Below are positions 26,024 to 36,063 of a stretch of 64,000 bases of DNA, piece by piece. A program made the position numbers and the translations under genes. Numbering within the stretch: the first letter of the stretch is position 1; each line of letters opens with the position of its first letter. This stretch comes from Desulfobulbus sp. (lineage in GTDB: Bacteria > Desulfobacterota > Desulfobulbia > Desulfobulbales > Desulfobulbaceae), in assembly GCA_028684915.1 (NCBI GenBank), contig JAQUEZ010000013.1, forward strand, positions 1-64,000. Direction: 5' to 3'. The notes under the pieces were generated by a model. It was not told the origin of the DNA and ran no database searches. It worked only from the letters and a program-made list of their open reading frames with translations.

Positions 26024-28146
26024 ATCCCCAGCTCCTCAAAGTTCCTTTTGATGGTGGCGGCCAAGGTGACGGCTTCGGCGTTGAGGTCTTCCAGTTCAAC
26101 GTGGATTTCACGCAGGGTTTCCTCGAAATCGAAATCCTCGTCCTCCGCCTCGGGAGCAACACCGACATAGCGACCGGGGGTGAGGCTCCAGTCGTTGGCC
26201 TCGATTTTGGCCCGGTCCACCAATTTGACCAGCCCTTCCACATCGCGGAGTTGGGCTTCAGGAAAGCGTTCGGTGAGCCAATGGGCCTGCTTCCAGAAAT
26301 AGCGCACCTGTTTGAGCTGATCCACTGCCAGGGCGCGGAACTCATCGGCCGCTTTGCGGGCGCGGGTGATATCGCGGTTTACCCATTCATTCTTCTCCTT
26401 GGCATTACATTCCTTTTCGCAGGTCTCGATGACCCGGCCGACCAGCTTGAACAGCAGATCGCTCTGCTTGATCAAGTCGCGGCTCTTTTCCGCCACAGAG
26501 GCAAGCCGGTCCACCGCCTTCTTTAACTCGCCGTTGCCGGTCTTCTGGCTCTTCCCGAGAGCCTCCTGAACGGCAGCATCCTTGGCAAAGAGGGCGACGT
26601 CATTTTCAAAGTCCGGCAGAGCCGTGTTCAATTCCAGCAGCGGTTCCAACTGGGGGCCGTCTTCAGGCAGGCTCTCCAGAAAGGACTGCATCACGGCCAG
26701 CAGATCGACCAGGGCGGCGGTGTAGTCCGCTAGCGGTTCCTCGGTTTCACCTGTCGGGTTCTTCTTTTTCAAACACAGGGCAGCCTCTTCCCAGGTGCGG
26801 CGGCAGTAACCGGCCACCAGGTTCAGATACTTGTCGGTCTGCCCTCGGTAGAGCCAGACAACGGCCAGCAGGTTCTTCTCCTGCTCAGGGCTGAAATCGT
26901 AGATCTTGCGGGTCACCTTGCGGTAGACGTTGCGGGCGTCGAGCATCAGCACCTTGTCTTTATGCTCTTTGGGCTTGTCGCGGTTCAAAAACCAGAGTTC
27001 GCAGGGCACGGTGCGGGTGTAGAAGAAGTTGGAACGGATGGCGATCATCACATCGACATCGCCGGTCTCGACCAACTTCCGGCGGACATTGGCCTCGCCG
27101 CCCCCGGCGCTGGAGGCCTGGGACGACATCACGAAACCGGCCTTTCCTTTGTCGTTCAGGTAGCTGTAGAAATAACTGATCCAGACATAGTTGCCGTTGC
27201 TGACCTTGCCCTTCTTGTTGACGCCAGGGAGCCCGAAGGGCAGGCGCGGATCGCGCTTGACCTTGTCGGCATCGATCTCGTCCACGTTGAAAGGGGGATT
27301 GGCCATGACATAGTCGGCCTTGCTCACCAGTTCGTGCGGGTCTTCGTAATAGGTGATGGCCTTGAGGATATCGCCTTCCAGGCCATGCACGGCCAGGTTC
27401 ATCTTGGCCAGTCGAATAGTGGTGGCGTTCTTCTCCAGCCCGCGGATAAGCAATTTTTCCGTCGGGCTGTCGCCATGCTCTTCGACGGTCCGGGCACTCT
27501 GCACGAACATACCGCCGGAACCGCAGGCCGGGTCGAGGATGACTCCGTGGTCCGGGTCGATCACATGGGCAATCAGGGAGACAATGGAAATGGGGGTGAA
27601 GAACTCGCCGCCGTCATGGGCCTTCTGGTCGGCGAACTGAGTCAGGAAATATTCATAGATGCGGCCGAAGACATCGCCGGAAACCTTCTTCAACTCCTCC
27701 GGGTTGAGGGTCCGCAGCAACTGACCGAGGACATCGTTGTCCAGCTCCTGGTATTCGGACTTGGGCAGGACGCCGCGCAGGTTCTCGTAATCCTCCTCGA
27801 TGGACTCCATCGCCTCGATCAGCGCCTTGGCCCGGTCGGCGCTGTCCGGCAGAGACACCAGAGAATCAAACTGTGCTTTGGGCCGCAGAAAGATGGCGCT
27901 CTGTTTGGAAAAGTCCTCCTTGGTCAAAGACCGGGTTTTTCCACCCCGGCTGGGCAAGGTGGGCTCAATCTTACCTTTAACCAGAAGATACCGGCTGTAG
28001 GCATGACGAAGAAACACCAGCCCCATGACCGGCAGGAAGTATTCGTTGCTGGCATAGTTGGAATTGGCCCGCAGAGTGTCCGCAGCGTTCCACAGCCGCT
28101 TTTCAATTGCCTCGATATGTTCAAGTTGAGCCAATGTTGCCCTCAA
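26020..28146 (-). CDS. hsdM: Type I restriction enzyme, methylase subunit HsdM
   Basis: A 708-residue N6-adenine methyltransferase subunit. The N-terminal helical domain is followed by motif I DPACGSGGMFVQ at about residue 205 and catalytic motif IV NPPFN at about 285. The C-terminal part is longer than in EcoKI-type HsdM, with many helices and the conserved ending AATIKRNFEELGI. It methylates host DNA at the HsdS target and forms the enzyme core. It is the first gene of the island; the next gene (AlbA_2) overlaps by 4 bp. Confidence 0.95.
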   Translation of the reverse strand: MRATLAQLEHIEAIEKRLWNAADTLRANSNYASNEYFLPVMGLVFLRHAYSRYLLVKGKIEPTLPSRGGKTRSLTKEDFSKQSAIFLRPKAQFDSLVSLPDSADRAKALIEAMESIEEDYENLRGVLPKSEYQELDNDVLGQLLRTLNPEELKKVSGDVFGRIYEYFLTQFADQKAHDGGEFFTPISIVSLIAHVIDPDHGVILDPACGSGGMFVQSARTVEEHGDSPTEKLLIRGLEKNATTIRLAKMNLAVHGLEGDILKAITYYEDPHELVSKADYVMANPPFNVDEIDADKVKRDPRLPFGLPGVNKKGKVSNGNYVWISYFYSYLNDKGKAGFVMSSQASSAGGGEANVRRKLVETGDVDVMIAIRSNFFYTRTVPCELWFLNRDKPKEHKDKVLMLDARNVYRKVTRKIYDFSPEQEKNLLAVVWLYRGQTDKYLNLVAGYCRRTWEEAALCLKKKNPTGETEEPLADYTAALVDLLAVMQSFLESLPEDGPQLEPLLELNTALPDFENDVALFAKDAAVQEALGKSQKTGNGELKKAVDRLASVAEKSRDLIKQSDLLFKLVGRVIETCEKECNAKEKNEWVNRDITRARKAADEFRALAVDQLKQVRYFWKQAHWLTERFPEAQLRDVEGLVKLVDRAKIEANDWSLTPGRYVGVAPEAEDEDFDFEETLREIHVELEDLNAEAVTLAATIKRNFEELGI

Positions 28147-28433
28147 TCACGACGAATGTTTAACGATAATTTTCGATGTACTTCTGACTGACGTTTGGGC
28201 AACCTGATAGCCAAAATGCTCCCAATGTACAGCAATCAAGATTGTTGAGAATGAAAGCGCCAGCTCCACAGCCTCCGCAATTTTTCCACACGAAGTCAGG
28301 CGGCAGTCAACACGTTTGACGATGCGGTCGAGCTGTTGCAGCTTTGCCGGGAGCAGGTTGCGGCACTCGCTTGGGAGGCGGAGAATCCCCTCCTTGTCGC
28401 CGTCGGCAACTGAAGGGCAAAAATCCAGCCCCT

Positions 28434-28784
28434 TCAGGGCTTGATGTACGCATACCCGTCCTGCTGCAGTTCAATCAGCGCCACCACTCCGGCCGGGACG
28501 ATCTCGCAGCCTTCGATCAGGTTGTCCGGGTCGACGTTGAAGCGGTTGAGCGCGTTGCGGCAGACCTTGAAGGCCACCCGGGCCTGCTGCAGCCGCCAGA
28601 TTTCCTCGCGAAACGGAGCGCATTGCTCGGTCTGGAGCAGGGTGACCGCAGGGCCGTTGAAGAGCAGCACCAGGTCGTAATGCTTTTCCGGGATGGCGTG
28701 GAGCAGATTGCCGACATTGGCCAGGGCAATATTGAAGGGCTTGACTTCGTCGAGATCAACGTGAAACACGGCGCGGTAAATCAT
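28434..28784 (-). CDS. DsrE-family protein
   Basis: A 116-residue soluble protein of the DsrE/YchN type (NIALANVGNLLHAIPEKHYDLVLLFNGPAV, then VAFKVCRNALNRFNVDPDNLIEGCEIVPAGVVALIELQQDGYAYIKP). The Cys in AFKVCRNAL is at the place of the active cysteine in sulfur-carrying relatives. The family moves sulfur or acts as a small regulator. It overlaps the end of the double ABC ATPase gene by 4 bp. The 287 bp beyond it up to hsdM hold no gene that I can support. Confidence 0.8.
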   Translation of the reverse strand: MIYRAVFHVDLDEVKPFNIALANVGNLLHAIPEKHYDLVLLFNGPAVTLLQTEQCAPFREEIWRLQQARVAFKVCRNALNRFNVDPDNLIEGCEIVPAGVVALIELQQDGYAYIKP

Positions 28785-30424
28785 GTGGTTTTCTCCATGC
28801 GTTTGGTGACGTGAAAGGCGGCGTCGAACAGCCGCTGGGTGTAGGGGTCCTGGGGATTGGCGAATATGGCTGCGGCCGGGCCGCTTTCCACGATGCGGCC
28901 GCGGCGCATGACCGCCAGCTGATCGGCCAGCGAGCGCACGGTGCGCAGGTCGTGGGTGATGAAAATGTAGGTAAGCTGGTAGCGTTGCTGCAGATCTTTG
29001 AGCAACTCCAGAATCTGTTTCTGGATGGTCATGTCGAGCGCGCTGGTGGGCTCGTCCAGAATCAGCAGTTTGGGGCGGAGGATAATCGCCCTGGCAATGG
29101 CGATGCGTTGGCGCTGGCCGCCGGAAAATTCGTGGGGAAAGCGACCGGCCAGGGCCGGGTCGAGTTCAACGTCGCGCAGGGCCTGGGCAACCAATTCCCG
29201 CCGCTGCTCTGTTGTGCCGCCCAGTCCATGCACCTGCAGCCCCTCGGTGATGATCCGCTCGATGGTCATGCGCGGCGAAAGCGAGGAAAAGGGGTCCTGG
29301 AAGACGATCTGCAATTCCTTGCGCAGGGGGCGGAACTGGCTGTTGGACAGGTCGGTGAGGCAGTGGCTGGTTCCTGGTTCGGGAAAATACAACACCTTGC
29401 CGTCATAGCGGGTCAATCCGAGCAGGCAGAGCGCCAAGGTTGATTTGCCCGAGCCGGATTCGCCCACCAACCCCAGGGTTGTGCCCTGGTTGAGACTGAG
29501 GTTGACCTGATCCACCGCCTTGATCACCCGTTTGCTGCGGTTGAAAAAGCCGCTCCACTCGGATTTCATGGTGAAGCTGCAGCTGACGTCCTGCAATTCG
29601 ATCAGCTTGGGTCCGCCGGGTCGGGTGGCTTGCACGCCCTGGGGAACGGCGGCCAGCAAGTGGCGGGTGTAGTCTTGTTGGGGCTGGCTGAAAATTTCGT
29701 CCACCGTGCCCTGTTCGACAATTTTGCCGCCGTGCATGATCGAAACGGCGTCGGCGATCTTGCGCACCATGGGCAGGTCGTGGGTGATGAGCAGCACCGA
29801 CATGCCGTATTCCGCCTGAATGTCGGTGATCAGGTGAAGAATCTGATCCTGAATGGTGACGTCCAGGGCCGTGGTCGGCTCGTCGGCGATCAACAGCTTG
29901 GGGCGGCAGGCCAGAGCCATGGCGATGATCACCCGCTGGCGCTGGCCGCCGGAGAGTTGATGCGGATAGCAGTTGATGCGGTATTCCGGGTTGTCGATGC
30001 CGGTGCGCTCGAGCAATTGCAGGGCGCGCTGATACGCCTCGGCTTTGCTCAGCGACTGATGCAGCAGCAGGGGCTCCATCAGCTGATTGCCGATGGTGTA
30101 GACCGGGTTGAGCGAGGTCATCGGCTCCTGGAAGATCATGGCGATGCGGTTGCCGCGAATGGCCCGGATTTCCTTTTTGTCCAGGCCGCTCAGTTCTCGG
30201 CCTTCAAAGACAATGGAACCGCTGCTTTGCACCTGGTTGGTCTCCTCCAATAAGCGGAGGATCGAGAGGGCGGTCACCGACTTGCCGGAGCCGGATTCGC
30301 CCACCAGGGCGTGGGTTTCACCCGCCTCGATCTGCAGGCTGATCGCGTCCAGCACCGGCGACAGGTCGCCCTCGGCGCCGAGGAAGGTGAGAGAAAAATT
30401 GTCGATTGTCAGCAAAGGGGCCAT
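28781..30424 (-). CDS. Peptide/nickel-type ABC transporter, double ATPase (YejF-like)
   Basis: A 547-residue fusion of two ABC ATPases. Domain 1 has [15 protein letters not shown], the signature [15 protein letters not shown] and Walker [13 protein letters not shown]. Domain 2 has [30 protein letters not shown] and [12 protein letters not shown]. Both carry the oligopeptide-transporter C-terminal extension. It resembles YejF, which drives oligopeptide uptake. The start is [10 protein letters not shown]; longer frames have no similarity. No permease or binding-protein gene of this class lies nearby, so partners must be elsewhere. Confidence 0.9.
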   Translation of the reverse strand: MAPLLTIDNFSLTFLGAEGDLSPVLDAISLQIEAGETHALVGESGSGKSVTALSILRLLEETNQVQSSGSIVFEGRELSGLDKKEIRAIRGNRIAMIFQEPMTSLNPVYTIGNQLMEPLLLHQSLSKAEAYQRALQLLERTGIDNPEYRINCYPHQLSGGQRQRVIIAMALACRPKLLIADEPTTALDVTIQDQILHLITDIQAEYGMSVLLITHDLPMVRKIADAVSIMHGGKIVEQGTVDEIFSQPQQDYTRHLLAAVPQGVQATRPGGPKLIELQDVSCSFTMKSEWSGFFNRSKRVIKAVDQVNLSLNQGTTLGLVGESGSGKSTLALCLLGLTRYDGKVLYFPEPGTSHCLTDLSNSQFRPLRKELQIVFQDPFSSLSPRMTIERIITEGLQVHGLGGTTEQRRELVAQALRDVELDPALAGRFPHEFSGGQRQRIAIARAIILRPKLLILDEPTSALDMTIQKQILELLKDLQQRYQLTYIFITHDLRTVRSLADQLAVMRRGRIVESGPAAAIFANPQDPYTQRLFDAAFHVTKRMEKTT

Positions 30425-30642
30425 GGTTGTTCCAGAAAAAGTTGGGGAATAGCGGCACTCTACCCGAGGGGCGAACTCAGGGCAACAGGAAGATGGCCAA
30501 AGCCGGGCAGGGTTGCGGCGCTGCTGGCACAAGGATTAAAGTCTTGAAAAGATACACAGAGTTAGTGTACATCCAGGGGATACGGTTGCGCCTGCGCGGC
30601 TGATCCTTCCGGTTTCAATCAGGGGGCTGGCCGTCTCCCGGC

Positions 30643-31470
30643 GTGTTGCCCACCCAAAAACTGCTTTCCATGGTCTGCATGCGTTCACGTCCTGTTGCTT
30701 TTGCCGCCGTCAGAGACCTCCTGGGTTTCGGCCTGACCGTTTGCGCCCTTGTCTGGCTGGTGCTGCGCGGCAGCGAGCGCCTTGGCTACAACTGGCATTG
30801 GCGGCAGATTCCGCGCTACTTCGGCGTTGTTGTCGACGGCGGATTCGTGGCCGGACCGCTGGTCAAAGGGTTGGCGGTCACCCTGGAGATCACCGCCTGG
30901 AGTCTGGTCCTGGCCGCGATCATCGGCCTGATTGCCGCGCTGCTGCGGCTTTCCGAATCGCTGATGGGCCGCTGGCTGGCGCGCGTCTACCTTGAGCTGA
31001 TCCGTAACACCCCGCTTTTGGTGCAGATTTTTTTCCTCTACTTTGTTATGGCCCCGATTCTTGACCTCGGCCGCACCCCCACCGCCATTCTCGCCCTGAG
31101 TCTGTTTGAGGGCGCCTACGCCTCGGAGATTTTCCGCGCCGGCATTGAATCCATTGGCCGGGGGCAATGGGAGGCCTGCTACAGTCTGGGGCTCACCCGC
31201 GCCCAGACCTACCGACGGGTTATTCTGCCGCAGGCCCTGCGCCGCATCCTGCCGCCCCTGACCAGCCAGGCGGTGTCGCTGATCAAGGACTCGGCCCTGG
31301 TCAGCACCATTGCCGTTTACGACCTCACCATGGAGGGCCGCACCATCATTGCCGACACCTTTCTCACCTTTGAAATCTGGTTTGTGGTCGCCGCCGTGTA
31401 TCTGATTCTCACCCTGACCCTGTCGGCCCTGGCCAACGGCCTTGAGCGGCGCTATCCCCGGATCGCCTGA
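30643..31470 (+). CDS. Polar amino-acid ABC transporter permease
   Basis: A 275-residue membrane protein of the His/Glu/Gln/Arg permease family. After one N-terminal helix and a short periplasmic stretch it has the core permease domain with VTLEITAWSLVLAAIIGL and the EAA loop EACYSLGLTRAQTYRRVILPQALRRILPPL. About six helices are visible. The start is uncertain: GTG 30643, ATG 30670 or ATG 30679 are all in frame and none has a strong binding site. It is the first gene of a permease-ATPase-binding protein-permease cluster; the ATPase gene begins at the next base. Confidence 0.85.
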   Translation: MLPTQKLLSMVCMRSRPVAFAAVRDLLGFGLTVCALVWLVLRGSERLGYNWHWRQIPRYFGVVVDGGFVAGPLVKGLAVTLEITAWSLVLAAIIGLIAALLRLSESLMGRWLARVYLELIRNTPLLVQIFFLYFVMAPILDLGRTPTAILALSLFEGAYASEIFRAGIESIGRGQWEACYSLGLTRAQTYRRVILPQALRRILPPLTSQAVSLIKDSALVSTIAVYDLTMEGRTIIADTFLTFEIWFVVAAVYLILTLTLSALANGLERRYPRIA

Positions 31471-32244
31471 ATGAGCAATTTGTCAGAGAATACAGCCGCC
31501 GCGCCCAGCGACAACGCCATCATCGTCGCCGAGCATCTGGTCAAAACCTATCCCGGCCCGGTGCTGGCTCTGGACGATTTTTCGGTGCGGGTCCAACGGG
31601 GCGAGGTGCTGGTGGTGATCGGCCCTTCAGGCTCGGGCAAATCGACTTTTCTTCGCTGCCTCAACGGCCTGGAAGCCGTCGACAGCGGCAGAATCGTCGT
31701 CGATTCCATCCCGCTCGACGACAACGAGGCCAATCGCCTGGCCATCCGCCGCGAGGTCGGCATGGTGTTTCAATCGTTCAATCTCTTTCCCCATCTCTCG
31801 GTGCTGGAGAACATCAATCTGGCCCAGCGGCTGGTGCGCGGCAAGAGCAAGGCCGAGGCCACCGCAGCCACGGCGGCGTTGCTGGAAAAGGTCGGGGTGG
31901 GGGAGAAGCTCCACAAATACCCGGACGAACTCTCCGGCGGCCAGCAACAGCGCGTGGCCATTGCCCGCGCCCTGGCCCTGCACCCCAAGGTGATGCTGTT
32001 CGACGAGGCCACCAGCGCCCTGGACCCGGAGATGATCGGCGAGGTGCTTGACGTGATGCGGGCCTTGGCTGACGAAGGCATGACCATGGTGGCGGTCACC
32101 CACGAAATGGGATTTGCCCGCGAGGTCAGCGACCGGGTGGCGTTCATGGAAGCTGGCCGGTTGGTTGAAGAGGCGGAAACGGAAGATTTTTTCCTTCGCC
32201 CGGCGCAGGAGCGGACGCGTGAATTTCTCCGCCAGATTTTGTGA
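31471..32244 (+). CDS. Polar amino-acid ABC transporter ATPase (GlnQ-like)
   Basis: A 257-residue ATPase. It has Walker [21 protein letters not shown]-loop [13 protein letters not shown], signature [15 protein letters not shown], Walker [14 protein letters not shown] and the His switch VTHEMGF. The wording follows GlnQ/ArtP/GltL. The ATG directly follows the stop of the permease gene. It energises import of an amino acid, probably acidic or amide, with the two permeases and the binding protein in this cluster. Confidence 0.93.
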   Translation: MSNLSENTAAAPSDNAIIVAEHLVKTYPGPVLALDDFSVRVQRGEVLVVIGPSGSGKSTFLRCLNGLEAVDSGRIVVDSIPLDDNEANRLAIRREVGMVFQSFNLFPHLSVLENINLAQRLVRGKSKAEATAATAALLEKVGVGEKLHKYPDELSGGQQQRVAIARALALHPKVMLFDEATSALDPEMIGEVLDVMRALADEGMTMVAVTHEMGFAREVSDRVAFMEAGRLVEEAETEDFFLRPAQERTREFLRQIL

Positions 32245-32365
32245 ACATGGGCAGGCGGATCGCGGAGGAATTGAAAAACGGCTTATCGTTTCATCGGCAA
32301 ACGAGTTGGTTCGTCCTGCTCAGGGGCGGCAGTTGCATCAACCCGAATAAAAAGGGGAAATTATT

Positions 32366-33196
32366 ATGGAGGTCACTGTGAAATCAAAAATCGTCCAAAC
32401 CCTGCTTGCCTGCGCCATGCTGTTGCTGGCGACAACCGTCATGGCCGGCGAAATGCAGCAAAAGCTCGTTGCGGAAAGCGCCATCGAGCAAATTGTCCAG
32501 CGGGGAACCCTCCGCGTGGGCATGGATGTGTTTGTGCCCTGGGCAATGAAAGACAAAAAGGGCGAGCTGATCGGCTTTGAGATCGATGTGGCCAGGCAAC
32601 TGGCCAAGGACATGGGCCTCCAGGTGGAGTTTGTGCCCACCAAGTGGTCCGGGATCATTCCCTCGCTGATCGCCGGCAAATTTGACGTCATCATCGGCGG
32701 CATGACGGTCACCGCCGAGCGCAACATGAAAATCAACTTTACCACTCCGTACTACTACACGGGTCAGGGGCTGCTGGCCAACCGCAAGATGACCGAGGGG
32801 TTTGAGATCGACGATTTCAACAAACCGGAAATTACCCTGGCCGCCCGCCTGGGTTCGACTGCAGCGCTGGCCGCCAAGACCCGGTTTCCCAACGCTTCGT
32901 TGCGGCTTTTTGACGACGAGCCCGCCGCCGTGCAGGAGGTGCGCAACGGCCGGGTGCACGCCATGGTGGGCGGACAGCCGCTGCCGGCGCACACCGCCGC
33001 CGGCGCGCCCGACCTGTTGAAGGCCTATCCGGATCAGTTGATGCGGGAGCCCATCTGCATGGGCATCCGCAAAGGCGACGTCGACACCCTCAACTTCCTC
33101 AACAATTGGATCGAAGTGGCGCAAAGCAAAGGTTGGATTGCCGAACGGTACAACTACTGGTTCGGTTCGACCCAGTGGCAGAGCGAAGTGCAGTGA
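32366..33196 (+). CDS. Polar amino-acid ABC transporter substrate-binding protein
   Basis: A 276-residue periplasmic binding protein (family 3). The N-terminus is a clear Sec signal (KSKIVQTLLACAMLLLATTVMA). The mature domain starts VQRGTLRVGMDVFVPWAMKDKKGELIGFEIDVARQLA and includes IPSLIAGKFDVIIGGMTVTAERN. ATG 32366 has GGGG upstream, but GTG 32378 is preceded by GGAGG at 32368-32372 and would give a more standard signal peptide. It delivers an amino acid to the flanking permeases. Confidence 0.92.
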   Translation: MEVTVKSKIVQTLLACAMLLLATTVMAGEMQQKLVAESAIEQIVQRGTLRVGMDVFVPWAMKDKKGELIGFEIDVARQLAKDMGLQVEFVPTKWSGIIPSLIAGKFDVIIGGMTVTAERNMKINFTTPYYYTGQGLLANRKMTEGFEIDDFNKPEITLAARLGSTAALAAKTRFPNASLRLFDDEPAAVQEVRNGRVHAMVGGQPLPAHTAAGAPDLLKAYPDQLMREPICMGIRKGDVDTLNFLNNWIEVAQSKGWIAERYNYWFGSTQWQSEVQ

Positions 33197-33212
33197 GCCG
33201 GTTGGTTGCCGC

Positions 33213-34103
33213 TTGACCGTTGTGTCTGGAAAACGGCGCTGGTTTCATCCGCTTGACGCGGTTCTGCTGACCCTGCTGCTCTGCGCGGCAGGGTTTGCTG
33301 TCTACCGGATCACGGCCCGGCTCAACTACGCCTGGAACTGGGCGGCGATCCCCCAGTTTCTGTTTCGCTACGACCAGGAACAAGGCGGCTGGACAGCCAA
33401 CTATCTGATGCAGGGCTTGTTCGCCACGGTGCGGCTCAGCTTGTGGGCGTCGATTCTGGCGTTGGCGCTGGGGTTGGCCATGGCCCTTGCCCGCACCAGC
33501 CGCATCCTCTACTGGCAATTGACGGCGCGCTGTTATATCGAGCTGATGCGCAACCTGCCGCCGCTGGTGATCATCTTCCTGTTCTATTTTTTCCTGGCCG
33601 ACCAGCTGATTCCCCTGCTGCGGTTGGACGAGCTGGTCAAAGCCGGTTCGCCCGGCCTGCAGCGGCTTGTTTCCGCCTTTTTTGCGCCGCCGGATCAGCT
33701 GTCCGCCTTTCTTTCCGCATTGGTCACCCTGGCGGTGTTTGAGAGCGCATATGCGGCTGAAATTCTTCGCGCCGGGATTGAATCCATCGGGCGTCCGCAA
33801 TGGGACGCCGCCCATGCCCTGGGCCTGACCCGGCGGCAGACTCTGCGTCATGTGATCCTGCCCCAGGCCTTCCGGCGAATGCTGCCGCCGCTGGCCGGAC
33901 AGATGATCTCGCTGATCAAGGATTCGGCCATTGTTTCGGTCATTTCCATCCAGGAGCTGACCTATCAGGGAACCCAGCTGATGGCTTCGACCTACCTGAC
34001 CATTGAGGTGTGGCTGACCATCGCCGCCCTTTATTTCCTTCTCACCTTTCCCTGTTCCCTGGCGGTCGACCGCATGGGCCGCCGCCTGAATCGCCGGACC
34101 TGA
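33213..34103 (+). CDS. Polar amino-acid ABC transporter permease, second subunit
   Basis: A permease of about 296 residues, homologous to the one at 30643-31470. Its EAA loop reads DAAHALGLTRRQTLRHVILPQAFRRMLPPLAG, preceded by VRLSLWASILALALGLAMAL and followed by SLIKDSAIVS. It has an extra segment between helices (KAGSPGLQRLVSAFFAPPDQ). The start is unclear: TTG 33213 or GTG 33222 fit just after the binding-protein stop at 33196; an ATG at 33138 would overlap that gene by 59 bp. The two permeases probably form a heterodimer. Confidence 0.83.
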   Translation: MTVVSGKRRWFHPLDAVLLTLLLCAAGFAVYRITARLNYAWNWAAIPQFLFRYDQEQGGWTANYLMQGLFATVRLSLWASILALALGLAMALARTSRILYWQLTARCYIELMRNLPPLVIIFLFYFFLADQLIPLLRLDELVKAGSPGLQRLVSAFFAPPDQLSAFLSALVTLAVFESAYAAEILRAGIESIGRPQWDAAHALGLTRRQTLRHVILPQAFRRMLPPLAGQMISLIKDSAIVSVISIQELTYQGTQLMASTYLTIEVWLTIAALYFLLTFPCSLAVDRMGRRLNRRT

Positions 34104-34217
34104 GAAAATTGGCGGTCTGCGGTTGCGGCGGCCCAGGGAACGCGTTACCTTGGTCCCAATGCCGCCTTGGCGAATCAGCGCCTCGCTGCGCGTTCACAAA
34201 TATTTCGGTGCCCTTTT

Positions 34218-35636
34218 ATGATCAGGAAAACATTCGTCTTTCGACTTGTTGCCTTGGCGTGTCTGCTTGCCTATGCGCTTGTGCCGCTGCAGGCGCTGGC
34301 GTTGACCATCGGCGAGGAGCGGAAGATCGGCGACCAGTTGCTGTTTTCGGTGCGCAAGGAGTTGCCCATTCTGGAAGACCCGGACATCAGCCAGTACATC
34401 AACGCTTTGGGCAGGAAAGTGTTGGAAACCGTTGGTCCGCAGTATTTTGAATATCGCTTTTATGTGGTCAAAAGCGATCAATTCAACGCATTTGCCGCCC
34501 CTGCCGGGTTGGTGTTTTTCTACACCGGCCTGATCGAGACCATGAAAAACGAAGACGAGCTGCTCAGCGTTCTGGCTCATGAAATCGGCCATGTGGTCAG
34601 CCGGCACATTGCCCAGCGGCTGGACAAGGGGACCAAGGTCAGCGCCGCGTCGCTGCTGCTGGGCGTGGCGGGTCTGGCCATGGGCGTTCCCGGGCTTTCG
34701 CCGGCTTTGATGATGGGGTCCATGGCGGCCGGCCAGACCATCAACCTGCAGTACAGTCGAGAAGACGAGGAACAGGCGGACCGGTTGTCGTTTGGCTGGA
34801 TGCAGAAGATGCATCGCGATCCGTCGGCCATGGAGGACATGCTCAGGGTGATGCGGCGCAACACCCGCTACCGCATGGCCACGGAAACCCCTCAGTACCT
34901 GCTGACCCATCCCAACCCGGAGGCCCGGTTAAGCTATGTGGAGTCGCTGCTTGAGACAGACCAGCAGAAGGGCAATAAAAACTATGTCAAAACAGATAAT
35001 TTTGATTTTCTCCGCTTCAAATACCGGGTGCTGACCCGGTCGATTGATCACGACAAGCTGCGCGTGTTCTGCGTCAACACCCTGGCCTCGACCACTGAAA
35101 CGGAACAGCGAACCCTGGCCCATTACGGCCTGGCCCTGTTGGACTCCGAAGACCATAAAGTTGAGCAGGCCCTGCAGCATCTGGCTGTAGTGCGGGAACA
35201 GTATCCGCGCAAGGATATTCTGGAAATCGACCGGGCTGTGATTCTTCTGGAGAGCGGCCGTCTTGAAGAGGCCCGCCCGATTCTGGAACAGGCGGTCAAA
35301 CGCGATCCCACCGACATGTACGGCGTCTGTCAGTTGGCCAAGGTGGAGATGATGCGCGGCAACAACCCTAAGGCAGAGCAGTTGCTGCAGCAGGCGGTTA
35401 TGGTAATGCCCGAAAATCCGCAGCTTTTTTTCGACTTGGGCCAGATCGAAGCCAACCGGGGCAGGGAAGGGGCGTCGGTGTTTTACCTGGGCAAGTACAA
35501 TCTTTATCTGGGCAAGGCCAAACTTGCCAAACAGTATCTCACCCGCACGTCCAAGGATACGACTGTGCCGGAGAAAATGCGCGTCGAGGCGCGCGCCCTG
35601 GTCGACAAACTCAAAGATCTGGAAAAAGGAATCTAA
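34218..35636 (+). CDS. M48-family metalloprotease with TPR repeats (BepA-like)
   Basis: A 472-residue exported protease. It has a signal peptide (RLVALACLLAYALVPLQALA), then the M48 domain with the zinc motif LAHEIGHVVSRHIAQ and downstream Glu ligand region YSREDEEQADRLSF. The C-terminal half is a run of tetratricopeptide-like repeats (ILEQAVKRDPTDMYGVCQLAKVEMMRGNNPKAEQLLQQAV). The layout matches BepA/YfgC, which controls outer-membrane protein assembly. MIRKTF is chosen as start because the signal peptide begins there. NikR follows 6 bp after the stop. Confidence 0.9.
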   Translation: MIRKTFVFRLVALACLLAYALVPLQALALTIGEERKIGDQLLFSVRKELPILEDPDISQYINALGRKVLETVGPQYFEYRFYVVKSDQFNAFAAPAGLVFFYTGLIETMKNEDELLSVLAHEIGHVVSRHIAQRLDKGTKVSAASLLLGVAGLAMGVPGLSPALMMGSMAAGQTINLQYSREDEEQADRLSFGWMQKMHRDPSAMEDMLRVMRRNTRYRMATETPQYLLTHPNPEARLSYVESLLETDQQKGNKNYVKTDNFDFLRFKYRVLTRSIDHDKLRVFCVNTLASTTETEQRTLAHYGLALLDSEDHKVEQALQHLAVVREQYPRKDILEIDRAVILLESGRLEEARPILEQAVKRDPTDMYGVCQLAKVEMMRGNNPKAEQLLQQAVMVMPENPQLFFDLGQIEANRGREGASVFYLGKYNLYLGKAKLAKQYLTRTSKDTTVPEKMRVEARALVDKLKDLEKGI

Positions 35637-35642
35637 CTGCTC

Positions 35643-36053
35643 ATGCTTAAACGATTTTCAGTTTCACTGGACGACAAACTGCTTGCCCAGTTCGACGACT
35701 ATATTCAGCCGCGCGGTTATTCCAACCGCTCCGAGGCGGTCCGAGATCTGATTCGCAAGGTGCTGGTCAACGAGGAGTGGGAGCAGGACAGCGAAGTGGT
35801 GGGCGTGGTGACGCTGGTGTTCAATCATCATCAGCCGCAACTGCAGGAAAAAATAACTGAACTACAGCACGCCTATCACCATCAGATCACCTCGACCACC
35901 CATGTGCATATGGATCATCACAACTGCCTGGAGGTGACCATCGTCAAGGGCAGGGCCTCGCAGGTGCGCGAACTGGCCGAAAACCTGATTGCCCTGCGCG
36001 GGGTCAAAAACGGCAATCTGACCATGTCGAGCACCGGCGGTCATCTGCATTGA
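35643..36053 (+). CDS. nikR: Nickel-responsive regulator NikR
   Basis: A 136-residue repressor. Residues 1-45 form a ribbon-helix-helix (MLKRFSVSLDDKLLAQFDDYI, NRSEAVRDLIRKVL). The ACT-like C-terminal domain carries the square-planar nickel site: HHQ at about residue 76, then HVHMDHHNCLEV with His, His and Cys. All four ligands are present. NikR shuts off nickel uptake genes when nickel is plentiful. No nickel transporter lies beside it here. It probably shares the transcript of the protease gene. Confidence 0.95.
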   Translation: MLKRFSVSLDDKLLAQFDDYIQPRGYSNRSEAVRDLIRKVLVNEEWEQDSEVVGVVTLVFNHHQPQLQEKITELQHAYHHQITSTTHVHMDHHNCLEVTIVKGRASQVRELAENLIALRGVKNGNLTMSSTGGHLH

Positions 36054-36063
36054 AGCCGGGCGC

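Noticed and set aside
24725..26170. A 481-codon plus-strand open frame
   Set aside because: Antisense to the AlbA_2 gene, with no recognisable domain.
14170..28146. Prophage or integrative element
   Set aside because: No integrase, capsid, terminase or direct-repeat attachment site is seen; the region is a restriction island only.
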